64,000 nt of DNA from UBA7672 sp041166025 (GTDB lineage: Bacteria; Pseudomonadota; Alphaproteobacteria; Caulobacterales; Hyphomonadaceae): contig JBEAMJ010000097.1 of assembly GCA_041166025.1 (NCBI GenBank), positions 1 to 64,000 on the forward strand, read 5' to 3'. Both the position numbers and the translations under genes were made by a program. Under the pieces are notes generated by a model, which saw nothing but the letters and a program-made list of their open reading frames with translations, was not told the origin of the DNA and did no database searches. This document shows positions 42,412-50,309 of the stretch, one piece after another (position 1 is the first letter of the stretch; each line of letters begins with the position of its first letter).

Positions 42412-44688
42412 ATGTTTGACATCAAGAAAGTTACGATCGACTGGGCGGGCCGTCCGCTGACGCTGGAAACCGGCCGTATCGCGCGGCAAGCCGACGGCTC
42501 CGTTCTGGCGACCTATGGCGAGACCAGCGTGCACGCCGCCGTCGTCTATGCGCGCAAGGCGAAGGAAGGCCAGGATTTCTTCCCGCTGACCGTGAACTAC
42601 CAGGAACGTTATTACGCTGCGGGCCGCGTCCCCGGCGGTTACTTCAAGCGCGAAGGTCGCCCCACTGAGAAGGAGACGCTGACCTCCCGCCTCATCGACC
42701 GGCCGATCCGCCCGCTCTTCGCTGACGGCTTCAAGAACGAAGTTCAGGTCACTGTGACAGTGCTCTCCTACGACCAGGAAAACGATCCGGACATCGTCGG
42801 CATGGTCGCCGCCTCCGCCGCCCTCGTCATCTCCGGCGCCCCGTTCAACGGCCCGATCGGCGCCGCACGTGTCGGCTACAGGGATGGCCAGTACATCATC
42901 AACCCGACCTCCGAGCAGATGGAAGACTTCCAGCTCGACCTCGTCGTCGCCGGCACGACCGAAGGCGTGATGATGGTCGAATCCGAAGCCAAGGAACTGT
43001 CCGAAGAGGTTATGCTGGGCGCCGTGAAGGCGGGGCATGAAAGCTTCCAGGCCGTCATCGACGCGATCATCAAGCTCGCCGAGAAAGCCGCCAAGGATCC
43101 GTTCGAGTTCGAGAGCCCGGACCATTCCGCGCTCCTGAAGTCGATCCAGGAGATCGCCGGCGCGGATCTTTCCGCCGCCTACAAGATCAAGGACAAGGGC
43201 CAGCGCCACGACGCCGTCGACGCCGCCCGGGAGAAGGCCAAGGCCGCGCTGGTCAAGTCGGAGGCCAACCCCGCCGGCGCCGAGCCGCTCGTCTTCAAGG
43301 AGCAGTTCAAGGAAGCCGAAGCCCGCGTCGTCCGCGGCGACATCATCCGCACCGGCATGCGCATCGACGGCCGCAAGACAGACCAGGTCCGCGCGATCGA
43401 GTCGGCTGTGTCCGTGCTCCCGCGCACGCATGGCTCCGCGCTGTTCACCCGCGGCGAGACGCAGGCGCTCTGCGTCGCCACGCTCGGCACGGCCGAAGAC
43501 GAGCAGTACATTGACGGTCTGGAAGGCACGAAGAAGGAGAAATTCCTTCTCCACTACAACTTCCCTCCCTACTCCGTCGGTGAAACAGGACGCATGGGTT
43601 CGCCGGGCCGCCGCGAGATCGGTCATGGCAAGCTCGCCTGGCGCGCGGTGAAGGCCGTGCTGCCCAAGGGCGACGACTTCCCTTACACGCTGAGGATCGT
43701 CTCCGAGATCATGGAATCCAACGGCTCGTCCTCGATGGCGACCGTCTGCGGCTCCTCGCTCGCGATGATGGACGCCGGCGTGCCGATCTCCCGCCCGGTC
43801 TCGGGCATCGCCATGGGGCTGATCAAGGACAAGGAAGGCATCGCCATCCTGTCCGACATCCTCGGTGATGAAGATCACCTCGGCGACATGGACTTCAAGG
43901 TCGCCGGCACCGAAGTGGGCGTCACCTCGCTGCAGATGGACCTCAAGATCGACTCGGTCACCTTCGACATCATGAAGACGGCGCTCAACCAGGCGAACGC
44001 CGGACGCCTCCACATCCTCCACGAGATGAACAAGGCGATGACGGGCGCGCGCACGGAAGTGTCGGAGAACGCCCCGAAGATGATCTCGATGAAGATCCCG
44101 GTCGACAAGATCCGCGACGTGATCGGCACGGGCGGCAAGGTCATTCGCGAGATCGTCGAGAAGACGGGCGCGAAGATCAATGTCGAGGACGACGGCACGG
44201 TGAAGATCGCCGCGGTCGAGAAGGAATCGCTCGAAGCCGCCCAGAAGTGGATCCACGGCCTCACGGCGGAGCCGGAAGTCGGCATGATCTACGAAGGCAA
44301 GGTCGTGAAGGTGATGGAGTTCGGCGCCTTCGTGAACTTCTTCGGCGCCAAGGACGGCCTCGTCCACGTCTCGCAACTCGCCGCCGAGCGTGTCGAGTCG
44401 CCCTCGGCCGTCGTCAAGGAAGGCGACGTCGTCAAGGTGAAGCTCCTCGGCTTTGATGACCGTGGCAAGGTCCGCCTGTCGATGAAGGCCGTGAACCAGC
44501 AGACCGGCGAAGCCATCGAGGGCGTCACCGATGATGGCCCGTCGGGCGATCGTCCGCCGCGTGGCGACCGCCCGCGCCGCGATGGCGACCGTGGCGGCCG
44601 CGGCCGTGGCGGACGTGACCGCGATCGTGGCCCCCGCCGCGAAGGCGGCGGCGACAACAATGCGCGCGCCACGGAAGACGCCGAGTAA
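42412..44688 (+). CDS. pnp: Polyribonucleotide nucleotidyltransferase
   Basis: 758 residues from ATG 42412; a TTG at 42391 lies inside the terminator tail. Degrades RNA 3' to 5' by phosphorolysis as a trimer and degradosome partner. Two RNase PH cores (GQDFFPLTVNYQERYYAAGR and SPGRREIGHGKLAWRAV), the KH domain (VIGTGGKVIREIVEKTGAKI) and the S1 domain (GMIYEGKVVKVMEFGAFVNF). The C-terminal tail from about 710 is unusually long and Arg/Gly/Asp-rich, probably RNA-binding. Confidence 0.98.
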   Translation: MFDIKKVTIDWAGRPLTLETGRIARQADGSVLATYGETSVHAAVVYARKAKEGQDFFPLTVNYQERYYAAGRVPGGYFKREGRPTEKETLTSRLIDRPIRPLFADGFKNEVQVTVTVLSYDQENDPDIVGMVAASAALVISGAPFNGPIGAARVGYRDGQYIINPTSEQMEDFQLDLVVAGTTEGVMMVESEAKELSEEVMLGAVKAGHESFQAVIDAIIKLAEKAAKDPFEFESPDHSALLKSIQEIAGADLSAAYKIKDKGQRHDAVDAAREKAKAALVKSEANPAGAEPLVFKEQFKEAEARVVRGDIIRTGMRIDGRKTDQVRAIESAVSVLPRTHGSALFTRGETQALCVATLGTAEDEQYIDGLEGTKKEKFLLHYNFPPYSVGETGRMGSPGRREIGHGKLAWRAVKAVLPKGDDFPYTLRIVSEIMESNGSSSMATVCGSSLAMMDAGVPISRPVSGIAMGLIKDKEGIAILSDILGDEDHLGDMDFKVAGTEVGVTSLQMDLKIDSVTFDIMKTALNQANAGRLHILHEMNKAMTGARTEVSENAPKMISMKIPVDKIRDVIGTGGKVIREIVEKTGAKINVEDDGTVKIAAVEKESLEAAQKWIHGLTAEPEVGMIYEGKVVKVMEFGAFVNFFGAKDGLVHVSQLAAERVESPSAVVKEGDVVKVKLLGFDDRGKVRLSMKAVNQQTGEAIEGVTDDGPSGDRPPRGDRPRRDGDRGGRGRGGRDRDRGPRREGGGDNNARATEDAE

Positions 44689-44718
44689 ACCTTCGCGCGT
44701 GACCAGCGAACGAGACAT

Positions 44719-44754
44719 CGGCCGCACCGGAAAACGGGGCGGCCGTTTGTTTTT
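44719..44754 (+). terminator. Intrinsic terminator after pnp
   Basis: A 7-base stem (CGGCCGC with its complement) around a 13-base loop, followed by TTTGTTTTT, 30 bases after the pnp stop. Confidence 0.85.
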
Positions 44755-44813
44755 CGGTCGGGCGCAGGATCCGGGTGCTTCCACCGAAGACGGCCGCGCC
44801 CTAGCCTGCCGCC

Positions 44814-45860
44814 ATGTCAATCTTCTACGCCATACTGGCAGGTATCGTGCTGTTCGCCGTCTGGCGGATGTGGCGCAACCGTCATGGCGAGATCGAAGAC
44901 AGACCGACGCCGGGCTTCGATCCGGCTGAGGGCCAGCCGGAAGTCCCCAAGGCGGTTGAACTCTTCAACGCGCAGGACTGGGCGAGCCTCTCGCGCCTCT
45001 ATCTCCAGCTCGGCCCGAGCGATCGGTATCACCTTCTCGAAAGCCTGAGCGAGGTGTTGCGCACCGCCCCGCCTGAGACGCCTGCGGACGCCGACAGCGC
45101 CCTCCTGACTGTCTTCGGCGGCCTGCTGATGTTTCATGGCCTGCGTTTCCAGGGATCAGGACCGGCTGGAGCAGTGGTGAGGAAGAATGCCCCACGGATG
45201 ATGGAAAACCTCCAGGCTGCCGCGCGCCTGCTTCGCGAGTCTGCCTCACGGAACCCCCATGACAGCACCACGCTGGCGCTGCAGATCCGCCTCGAGCTCT
45301 TCACCACGAACGATGCAGCCCAGATCAACAATCTCGTCGGCCGAATCCTGGCAACCGAAGAGGCCAACATCTACGCCGCCAGCAATCACCTGCTCGCAAA
45401 TGCGCCGAAGTGGACGGGCTCTGCTGCGAGCATGTGGAAAGTCGCCAATGAATGGGCCAATGCCGGTCCCAACGCCGCCTGGCTCGCCATCCCTGCTCGG
45501 GCGCATATCGAGGAGTGGCATTATGCGATGGCGTTCTGCGCGCCCGGTTCTGCCGAACGCGCCGGCATGATCGACCTGATGCAGGACGAGAACTTCATCC
45601 GGCACATCGCGAAACTGGACGACATGTTCTGGGCGGCTTTGCCGCGTGCAGCGCTGAGCGGGTCGGAAGCCTCCTACGCCCACAACCACCTCGCCTTCCT
45701 GCTCCACACCTTCAAGGTCGGCGATCGCGCGCGGGCGCACCTTGAACGTATCGGACCGCATATCGGCCGGTATCCCTGGGTCTTCCTGCCGACCGGCGCG
45801 ACCCGCCCGGCCCAACTGCTCGCCGAACTGCGCAAGCAGTACAGCCTTCCGGCCTCGTAG
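44814..45860 (+). CDS. Membrane-anchored protein of unknown function
   Basis: 348 residues with one N-terminal hydrophobic helix (YAILAGIVLFAVWRMW) and a long helical soluble part. Segments such as GFDPAEGQPEVPKAVELFNA and FWAALPRAALSGSEASYAHN do not match a family I know. The last 95 residues are repeated, diverged, in the fragment that follows immediately at 45865-46140, so this gene was duplicated in tandem. Start ATG 44814 follows the pnp terminator. Function unknown. Confidence 0.72.
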   Translation: MSIFYAILAGIVLFAVWRMWRNRHGEIEDRPTPGFDPAEGQPEVPKAVELFNAQDWASLSRLYLQLGPSDRYHLLESLSEVLRTAPPETPADADSALLTVFGGLLMFHGLRFQGSGPAGAVVRKNAPRMMENLQAAARLLRESASRNPHDSTTLALQIRLELFTTNDAAQINNLVGRILATEEANIYAASNHLLANAPKWTGSAASMWKVANEWANAGPNAAWLAIPARAHIEEWHYAMAFCAPGSAERAGMIDLMQDENFIRHIAKLDDMFWAALPRAALSGSEASYAHNHLAFLLHTFKVGDRARAHLERIGPHIGRYPWVFLPTGATRPAQLLAELRKQYSLPAS

Positions 45861-45864
45861 GCCG

Positions 45865-46140
45865 GGCTTTCGCGCCTTCATCGCGTCGATCGACAAGCTG
45901 TTCTGGGAAACTCTGGAGCTGAAAGGTCCGATGAACGGTTCCGAGGCTGTGTTCGCGCACAACACCATGGCGGCAATGTTGGTGATGGTGAATGCGATCG
46001 ACCTGAGCCGGGACCACTTCCAGCGTATCAACCGCTATGTTTCGGAAATTCCTCTCGGCTATTTCAGCGCCTCCAAAGATCCGATGCAGATGCTTGATTA
46101 CTGGCGCAAGCGCTGTGGATTGCCCGCGATAAGGTCATGA
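45865..46140 (+). pseudogene. 5'-truncated tandem copy of the preceding gene
   Basis: In the frame ending at 46140, FRAFIASIDKLFWETLEL, GSEAVFAHNTMAAMLV and YWRKRCGLP align along their length with the C-terminal part of the preceding protein (FIRHIAKLDDMFWAAL, GSEASYAHNHLAFLLH, LRKQYSLP). It begins two bases after that gene's stop and has no plausible start codon of its own, only an overlapping frame from 45742. A tandem duplication followed by a deletion of its first three quarters explains it. The C-terminus still reads cleanly. Confidence 0.65.
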
Positions 46141-46151
46141 AAGAACACGGC

Positions 46152-46178
46152 GCGGGCGGAGGCGAGGCCTCCGCCCGC
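46152..46178. terminator. Bidirectional hairpin terminator
   Basis: A perfect 12-base stem (GCGGGCGGAGGC with its complement) around a 3-base loop, between the truncated copy and the convergent UrcA-like gene. No T-run. Confidence 0.65.
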
Positions 46179-46196
46179 CCAGCGACCACGAGGTCC

Positions 46197-46544
46197 TCAA
46201 CGTTCAGCTAACTGGCGTGAGGAGTCAGCGCGGCGGCCGAAGCGAAGTGCGTGAATGTCGCCAAGTTCGGCGCGGTCCATGCCCGCCACGAGCTTGTCCA
46301 TGGTCTCGCGCATGCAGGCGCGTTCCTGCTGGAAAGTGAGCAGATCACGCACGCCGCGCTGCTCGCAGGCGCGTTCGACCTGGCGGGCAAAGGCGATGTA
46401 GTTGTCCAGCGCTGTCCGCGAGGCGTCATAGCGCGCCTCGATGGTGAACATCTCGCGGCCCGACTGGGCAGCCGCGCGGGGGGCAATTGCGATGGCCGAT
46501 GCGCCGGCGACGGCGGCAAGGGCAAGGCCTCTGATGGCTATCAT
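46197..46544 (-). CDS. UrcA-like periplasmic protein
   Basis: 115 residues with a signal peptide (IRGLALAAVAGASAIAIA, cleavage after AAA near 26). The mature part RYDASRTALDNYIAFARQVE, CEQRGV and RACMRETMDKLVAGMDRAEL has the two Cys residues and helical pattern of the small UrcA family found in alphaproteobacteria. Function of the family is unknown. It may form a disulphide-stabilised helical hairpin in the periplasm. Confidence 0.65.
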   Translation of the reverse strand: MIAIRGLALAAVAGASAIAIAPRAAAQSGREMFTIEARYDASRTALDNYIAFARQVERACEQRGVRDLLTFQQERACMRETMDKLVAGMDRAELGDIHALRFGRRADSSRQLAER

Positions 46545-46665
46545 GGGGAGGATCCGCTCGTTATCCGCAGCTCGTGCTGGCTGCGTGGCTCCTCTCGCGC
46601 GAATCGGTGACAGCCGTCTGACGACTGCTCTGCGTTTGCGTGAAATCCGCCGAGGCCGGGCCCGG

Positions 46666-47706
46666 CTATTGCGAGATTGGCGGCATCGACGCGATCCAGT
46701 CGCGGATCAGGGCGACGCCCTTCCTATCCACGACCGAACGCCCCAGCTCGGGCATGGCGACGCCCGGTTCGGTCGATTCCATCCTGTGCAACAGGATCGA
46801 CTGTTCAGGATGCCCCGGCTCAATGACGAAGAGATCATCGCCCGACCCGCGTCCGGCCGCCGTCGGCCGCTTGTGGACGCCCCAGCCCGTCGGGTTGGTC
46901 TCGCTCCATGCCAGGAACAGGCCTGAGTTCGACGCCCCGCCGCCGGCCCGGTGGCAATGCGCGCAGTTGATGTCGAGCCAGGCCCGCGCGCGTTCCTCGA
47001 TCGGCGCTTCGCCGTCCATGGGTGGTGCAGCTGGCGCGTCTGCGGGGGCGCCGCTGAGGATGCCGCGCGCGGTCCAGTCGGCAATCTGGTTCACCCCATT
47101 TGGCCCGACATGATTGAGATTGCGCGCCGTCGGTCCGATCGGGACGAAATCGTCACCCAGCGAGTGACATTCCTTGCACTGGTTGCGGTTCGGCACAGCG
47201 TAGTTGAGCCGCAGGGCCTCGCCATTGGGTGAGATCGTCTCGATCACCTGCTTGGCGCCGACTGGCGCGTAAACCGCCTCGGTCTCAGCGGCGTTCCAGA
47301 TATAGGGATAGGCGACCCAGCCATCTGCCTTCCGGATCAGCAGGCGTGTCTCGATGAAGCGCTCGCCCTTGGCTGGCTCGCGCATGTCGGGCGCAAAGGC
47401 GAAGGTCTTGATGAGAACGGACCCGACGGGAAAATCGAACACGCCATCGGGGCTGTAGGCGGCCGACTTTCCCTTCGGCACATAGACCGCGCGATGCTTG
47501 GCCGCATGATCAGAGAACAGCGCATTGACAAGATCATAGGACACCACGCCCGCGGAGAACCCGCGCCCGGATACGTCATTGAAGAAGCCATAGTCCGACA
47601 GCTTCGGCGCGGGCTCCTGTGCGAGGATGACGCTGTCGCGTACGCCCGCAGGCTGGGTGCAGGCCGCGAGCGCCAAAGCAAGAATGTATCCGGGAAATGC
47701 TTTCAC
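46666..47706 (-). CDS. SO2930-type diheme c-type cytochrome lipoprotein
   Basis: 346 residues from GTG 47706, giving a lipoprotein signal (KAFPGYILALALAAC). Two haem c motifs: CKECH (about 195) and CAHCH (about 265). Conserved LSDYGFFND, YDLVNALFSDHAAKHRAVYV and AYPYIWNAAETEA match the family named after Shewanella SO_2930. Exported, probably outer-membrane-attached and redox-active; its electron partner is unknown. A membrane protein and an SO2931-type beta-helix protein are encoded just upstream, as expected for this family. Confidence 0.85.
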   Translation of the reverse strand: MKAFPGYILALALAACTQPAGVRDSVILAQEPAPKLSDYGFFNDVSGRGFSAGVVSYDLVNALFSDHAAKHRAVYVPKGKSAAYSPDGVFDFPVGSVLIKTFAFAPDMREPAKGERFIETRLLIRKADGWVAYPYIWNAAETEAVYAPVGAKQVIETISPNGEALRLNYAVPNRNQCKECHSLGDDFVPIGPTARNLNHVGPNGVNQIADWTARGILSGAPADAPAAPPMDGEAPIEERARAWLDINCAHCHRAGGGASNSGLFLAWSETNPTGWGVHKRPTAAGRGSGDDLFVIEPGHPEQSILLHRMESTEPGVAMPELGRSVVDRKGVALIRDWIASMPPISQ

Positions 47707-48224
47707 ACGACACCTGCGCTGGATACCGGCCTGACCAGCATGACGGTCCCGACCGCCAGACCAGCCACGACTGCGAACATGATTGCGCCCTTCAGAAAAT
47801 CCGCGAAGTGACGGGCATGCTCGAAAGGCAGGGCGTCCGCCCATGCAGCACCCGGCGGGAGCGCCCAGCTCGGCTTTCCCACACCCAGCCACAACTCATC
47901 CAGCACAAGCCAGTCAACCACATTGGCCGTCATGCCGACAAGGAAGGCGTGCGACCAGATGCTCAGCGCGTCCGCCCCTGTCTCCGCGAACTCAAGCGCC
48001 GACCATACCGGAAAACCGACGAGAAAGGCGAACAGCGGCAGCCCGAGCAGGGTTCCAACGAAAATCTCATGCTTGCTCAGCGGCGGCTGCGCAGCCCGCA
48101 GCCTGTCCGGAAAATGCTTCAGGAACAGGCGCGGGTTGTACCACAGAAGGCCCGCTATGATCGATAGTGTGACGAGCGCCATTGCCCCGCCATGCATCAG
48201 GATCAAGCCGCCATCGAGCGTCAT
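47703..48224 (-). CDS. Membrane protein of the SO2930/SO2931 module
   Basis: 173 residues with about four transmembrane helices: GGAMALVTLSIIAGLLWY, IFVGTLLGLPLFAFLVGF, HAFLVGMTANVVDWLVLDEL and FLKGAIMFAVVAGLAVGTVM. No catalytic motif. Its stop overlaps the start of the diheme cytochrome (GTGA), so the two are translationally coupled. It lies 23 bases from the beta-helix gene. A role as membrane partner of the cytochrome is inferred from position alone. Confidence 0.72.
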   Translation of the reverse strand: MTLDGGLILMHGGAMALVTLSIIAGLLWYNPRLFLKHFPDRLRAAQPPLSKHEIFVGTLLGLPLFAFLVGFPVWSALEFAETGADALSIWSHAFLVGMTANVVDWLVLDELWLGVGKPSWALPPGAAWADALPFEHARHFADFLKGAIMFAVVAGLAVGTVMLVRPVSSAGVV

Positions 48225-48247
48225 CTCTCACTCCGGCGTTCGGAGTC

Positions 48248-49483
48248 TCAAGCGCCTTCTGCCGCCTTCGCCGGCTTGTCATGCTCGAGCACGACGGGCT
48301 TTGGCTCTTCGATCTGCGCATCGGCCGGACGCGTGGTCGAGGGATTGGCCTTGGTAAGGTCGACGGGGGTCGCGCCGAGGCCGAGATTGATGAACCCGAC
48401 CTCCGGCTTCTCGCGCACCACGATGCGCACATCCTCGCTCTTGTCGCCATATCTGGTGACGCCATCCCACACCACCGGCGGCAGCGAGCCGCCAAGCGCT
48501 GCTGCGAGCGGCGACAGGCGGCCGGCTGGTGCATTGCCGCCTTCGCCATAGGTGTTGTCGCGGATCACGAAGTCACGCGGCAGAGGGTTGTACTCGGCAT
48601 CCTTGAACTCGTTCGAGTACGAGATGACCATCACGTGCGCCGTGCCATTCTTGTCGAATTCGTTGTTGAAGACGTGAACGTTGCGGTTTGCCATCAGGAG
48701 CACGCCCGTGCCCGTCGGCACGTTGGCGACGATGTTGCCCGGCGGGGCGAAGTTCGGCGTGTCGTTCTCGTAGACCTTGTTGTTGAAGACACGGGTGGAG
48801 TGCCCGCCCTTCATCGGGAGATCCGGAAGGTCGAACACGAGGATGCCGCCGGCATTCTTGGTGGCGACATTGTCGTGCACATCGGCGAATTTTGAATTCT
48901 CGATCTCGATGCCGGCCACATTGTATTCCGCGCGGCTGTTGCGGACGATGATGTTCTCCGACTGCCCGACATAGATCCCGGCGTCGGACGCGCCGCTCAC
49001 CGTGACGCCATCGATCAGCACGTTCTTCGATTCGACCGGATAGACCCCATAGGCGCCGTTCTCCGCCTTCGGGCCGCCGGTCCAGATCACCTTGAGGTCC
49101 CTGTAGGTGATATTGTCGGCGCCCTTGGACTTGATGCCATCGCCCTTGGGATCCTCCATCGTGAAGCCCGTCACGGTGACGTTGTCGGAGGTGATCAGCA
49201 GGCCCTCGCCTGCACCTGTCTGGCCCTTGAAGGAGATGAAGGTCTTGTCCTGGCCGGCCCCCTTGATGGTGACATTGTCCACGGTCAGCGACAGTCCATC
49301 GGTGAAATCAAACCGTCCTTCGCCGATCTCGATCGTGTCGCCGGCCTTGGCTTCGATCAGCCGCTTCTGCAGGTCGGCATAGGCCGTCTCGCCCGGCACA
49401 AGGGCGGCCGGCTTGGCCGGCTCTGTCGGGCCGCAGGCTGCCGCCAGCGCCATGACCGAAACTGCCGCGAACATGCTGCGCAT
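48248..49483 (-). CDS. Parallel beta-helix lipoprotein, SO2931 type
   Basis: 411 residues. Lipoprotein signal (MFAAVSVMALAAACGP), then a right-handed parallel beta-helix (about 50-330) built of short repeated turns: GEGLLITSDNVTVTGFTM, GVYPVESKNVLIDGVTVSGA, ASDAGIYVGQSENIIVRNSR, AGIEIENSKFADVHDN. A Pro-rich tail follows. Such helices bind or cleave polysaccharides, but no lyase residues can be assigned. Start of the three-gene module with the membrane protein and diheme cytochrome. Confidence 0.85.
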   Translation of the reverse strand: MRSMFAAVSVMALAAACGPTEPAKPAALVPGETAYADLQKRLIEAKAGDTIEIGEGRFDFTDGLSLTVDNVTIKGAGQDKTFISFKGQTGAGEGLLITSDNVTVTGFTMEDPKGDGIKSKGADNITYRDLKVIWTGGPKAENGAYGVYPVESKNVLIDGVTVSGASDAGIYVGQSENIIVRNSRAEYNVAGIEIENSKFADVHDNVATKNAGGILVFDLPDLPMKGGHSTRVFNNKVYENDTPNFAPPGNIVANVPTGTGVLLMANRNVHVFNNEFDKNGTAHVMVISYSNEFKDAEYNPLPRDFVIRDNTYGEGGNAPAGRLSPLAAALGGSLPPVVWDGVTRYGDKSEDVRIVVREKPEVGFINLGLGATPVDLTKANPSTTRPADAQIEEPKPVVLEHDKPAKAAEGA

Positions 49484-49558
49484 CGCGCCCTCCCTCTGGG
49501 TGTTGCCTGCCCGGGACTGTCGGGGTCAGCGGGACGATGTCAAGCTGCCGAAACGGGA

Positions 49559-49587
49559 GCGGCCGCCCCTGGGGAAGGGGCGGCCGC
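49559..49587 (-). terminator. Hairpin terminator after the RcnB-like gene
   Basis: A perfect 12-base stem (AGGGGCGGCCGC with its complement) around a 5-base loop, 56 bases beyond the stop of the RcnB-like gene and before the beta-helix gene. It isolates the two transcripts. Confidence 0.7.
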
Positions 49588-49642
49588 AGGCGACCGGGGT
49601 TGCTGAGAGAGGCGGGCGCCAGGCCGCGGGGGACTGCCTCGT

Positions 49643-50095
49643 CTAGTTGGTCAGCGCCCAGAGCACGAGGCCCGTGGCGGCCGCGATCAGAAGGATCTCG
49701 CCGGTGTCATGGTCCCGGTAATAGTGCTGGCCATAACGTGGCGGCGGGAGGCGGTAGCGATGGTAGTCGTTGATCACCACGAAGTTCGAGTAGTGCGGGC
49801 GATGGCGGAAATAGTCGCCACGACCCCAGTGATGGTGACGACCGCGATCATCATACCAGCCGCGATGATCGCGGCGGTAATCGCTCCGATAGTCACGGCG
49901 ATGATCGCGACGGTCGTCTCGCCAGTCATCGCGGTAGCCGTCACGATAGCCTCTGCGATAATCGCGATCGTCCCAGTCGCGGTCGTAGTCGCGGCGGTCA
50001 TGTTTCCGGCGACGGTGATCGTCGTCGGCGAAGGCAGGAGCCACCGCGGTCGTCGCGATCAGACCCGCCAGGAGCGAGGAAGCAATGAGACGCAT
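49643..50095 (-). CDS. RcnB-like exported protein with Arg/Asp/His-rich region
   Basis: 150 residues. Signal peptide (LIASSLLAGLIATTAVAPAFA), then an extremely Arg/Asp/Tyr/His-rich low-complexity stretch (about 25-90), then an RcnB-type C-terminal motif RYRLPPPRYGQHYYRDHDTG followed by EILLIAAATGLVLWAL. RcnB proteins are periplasmic and linked to nickel/cobalt homeostasis; metal binding by the His/Asp stretch is plausible. The function in this organism is inferred. Confidence 0.8.
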   Translation of the reverse strand: MRLIASSLLAGLIATTAVAPAFADDDHRRRKHDRRDYDRDWDDRDYRRGYRDGYRDDWRDDRRDHRRDYRSDYRRDHRGWYDDRGRHHHWGRGDYFRHRPHYSNFVVINDYHRYRLPPPRYGQHYYRDHDTGEILLIAAATGLVLWALTN

Positions 50096-50309
50096 GGGGC
50101 ACTCCTTTCAGTCTCGTAGCCCCACAACAACACGCCGAACCTGAACGCAGCACGACTCATCCGTTCATATTGGGGGCAAAGCCCCCGTTCATCTCTGAAG
50201 CACATGAAATCAAACACTTAGTGAGACCGGGTGTGTGAGAATTTCTGCGGATTCCGTGCACGACGCTCCCAGAGCGCGGTTCCAGACCGTTTAGCCCGGC
50301 CGCGCGGCC

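Noticed and set aside
42340..44820. Long minus-strand open frame of 826 codons opposite pnp
   Set aside because: It is the antisense shadow of pnp in a GC-rich genome. It has no family motifs and His/Asp-rich composition typical of reverse-frame translation.
49559..49587. Long GC-rich inverted repeat considered as a mobile-element end
   Set aside because: It is a compact hairpin directly after a gene, with no transposase or target duplication nearby. Terminator is the simpler reading.
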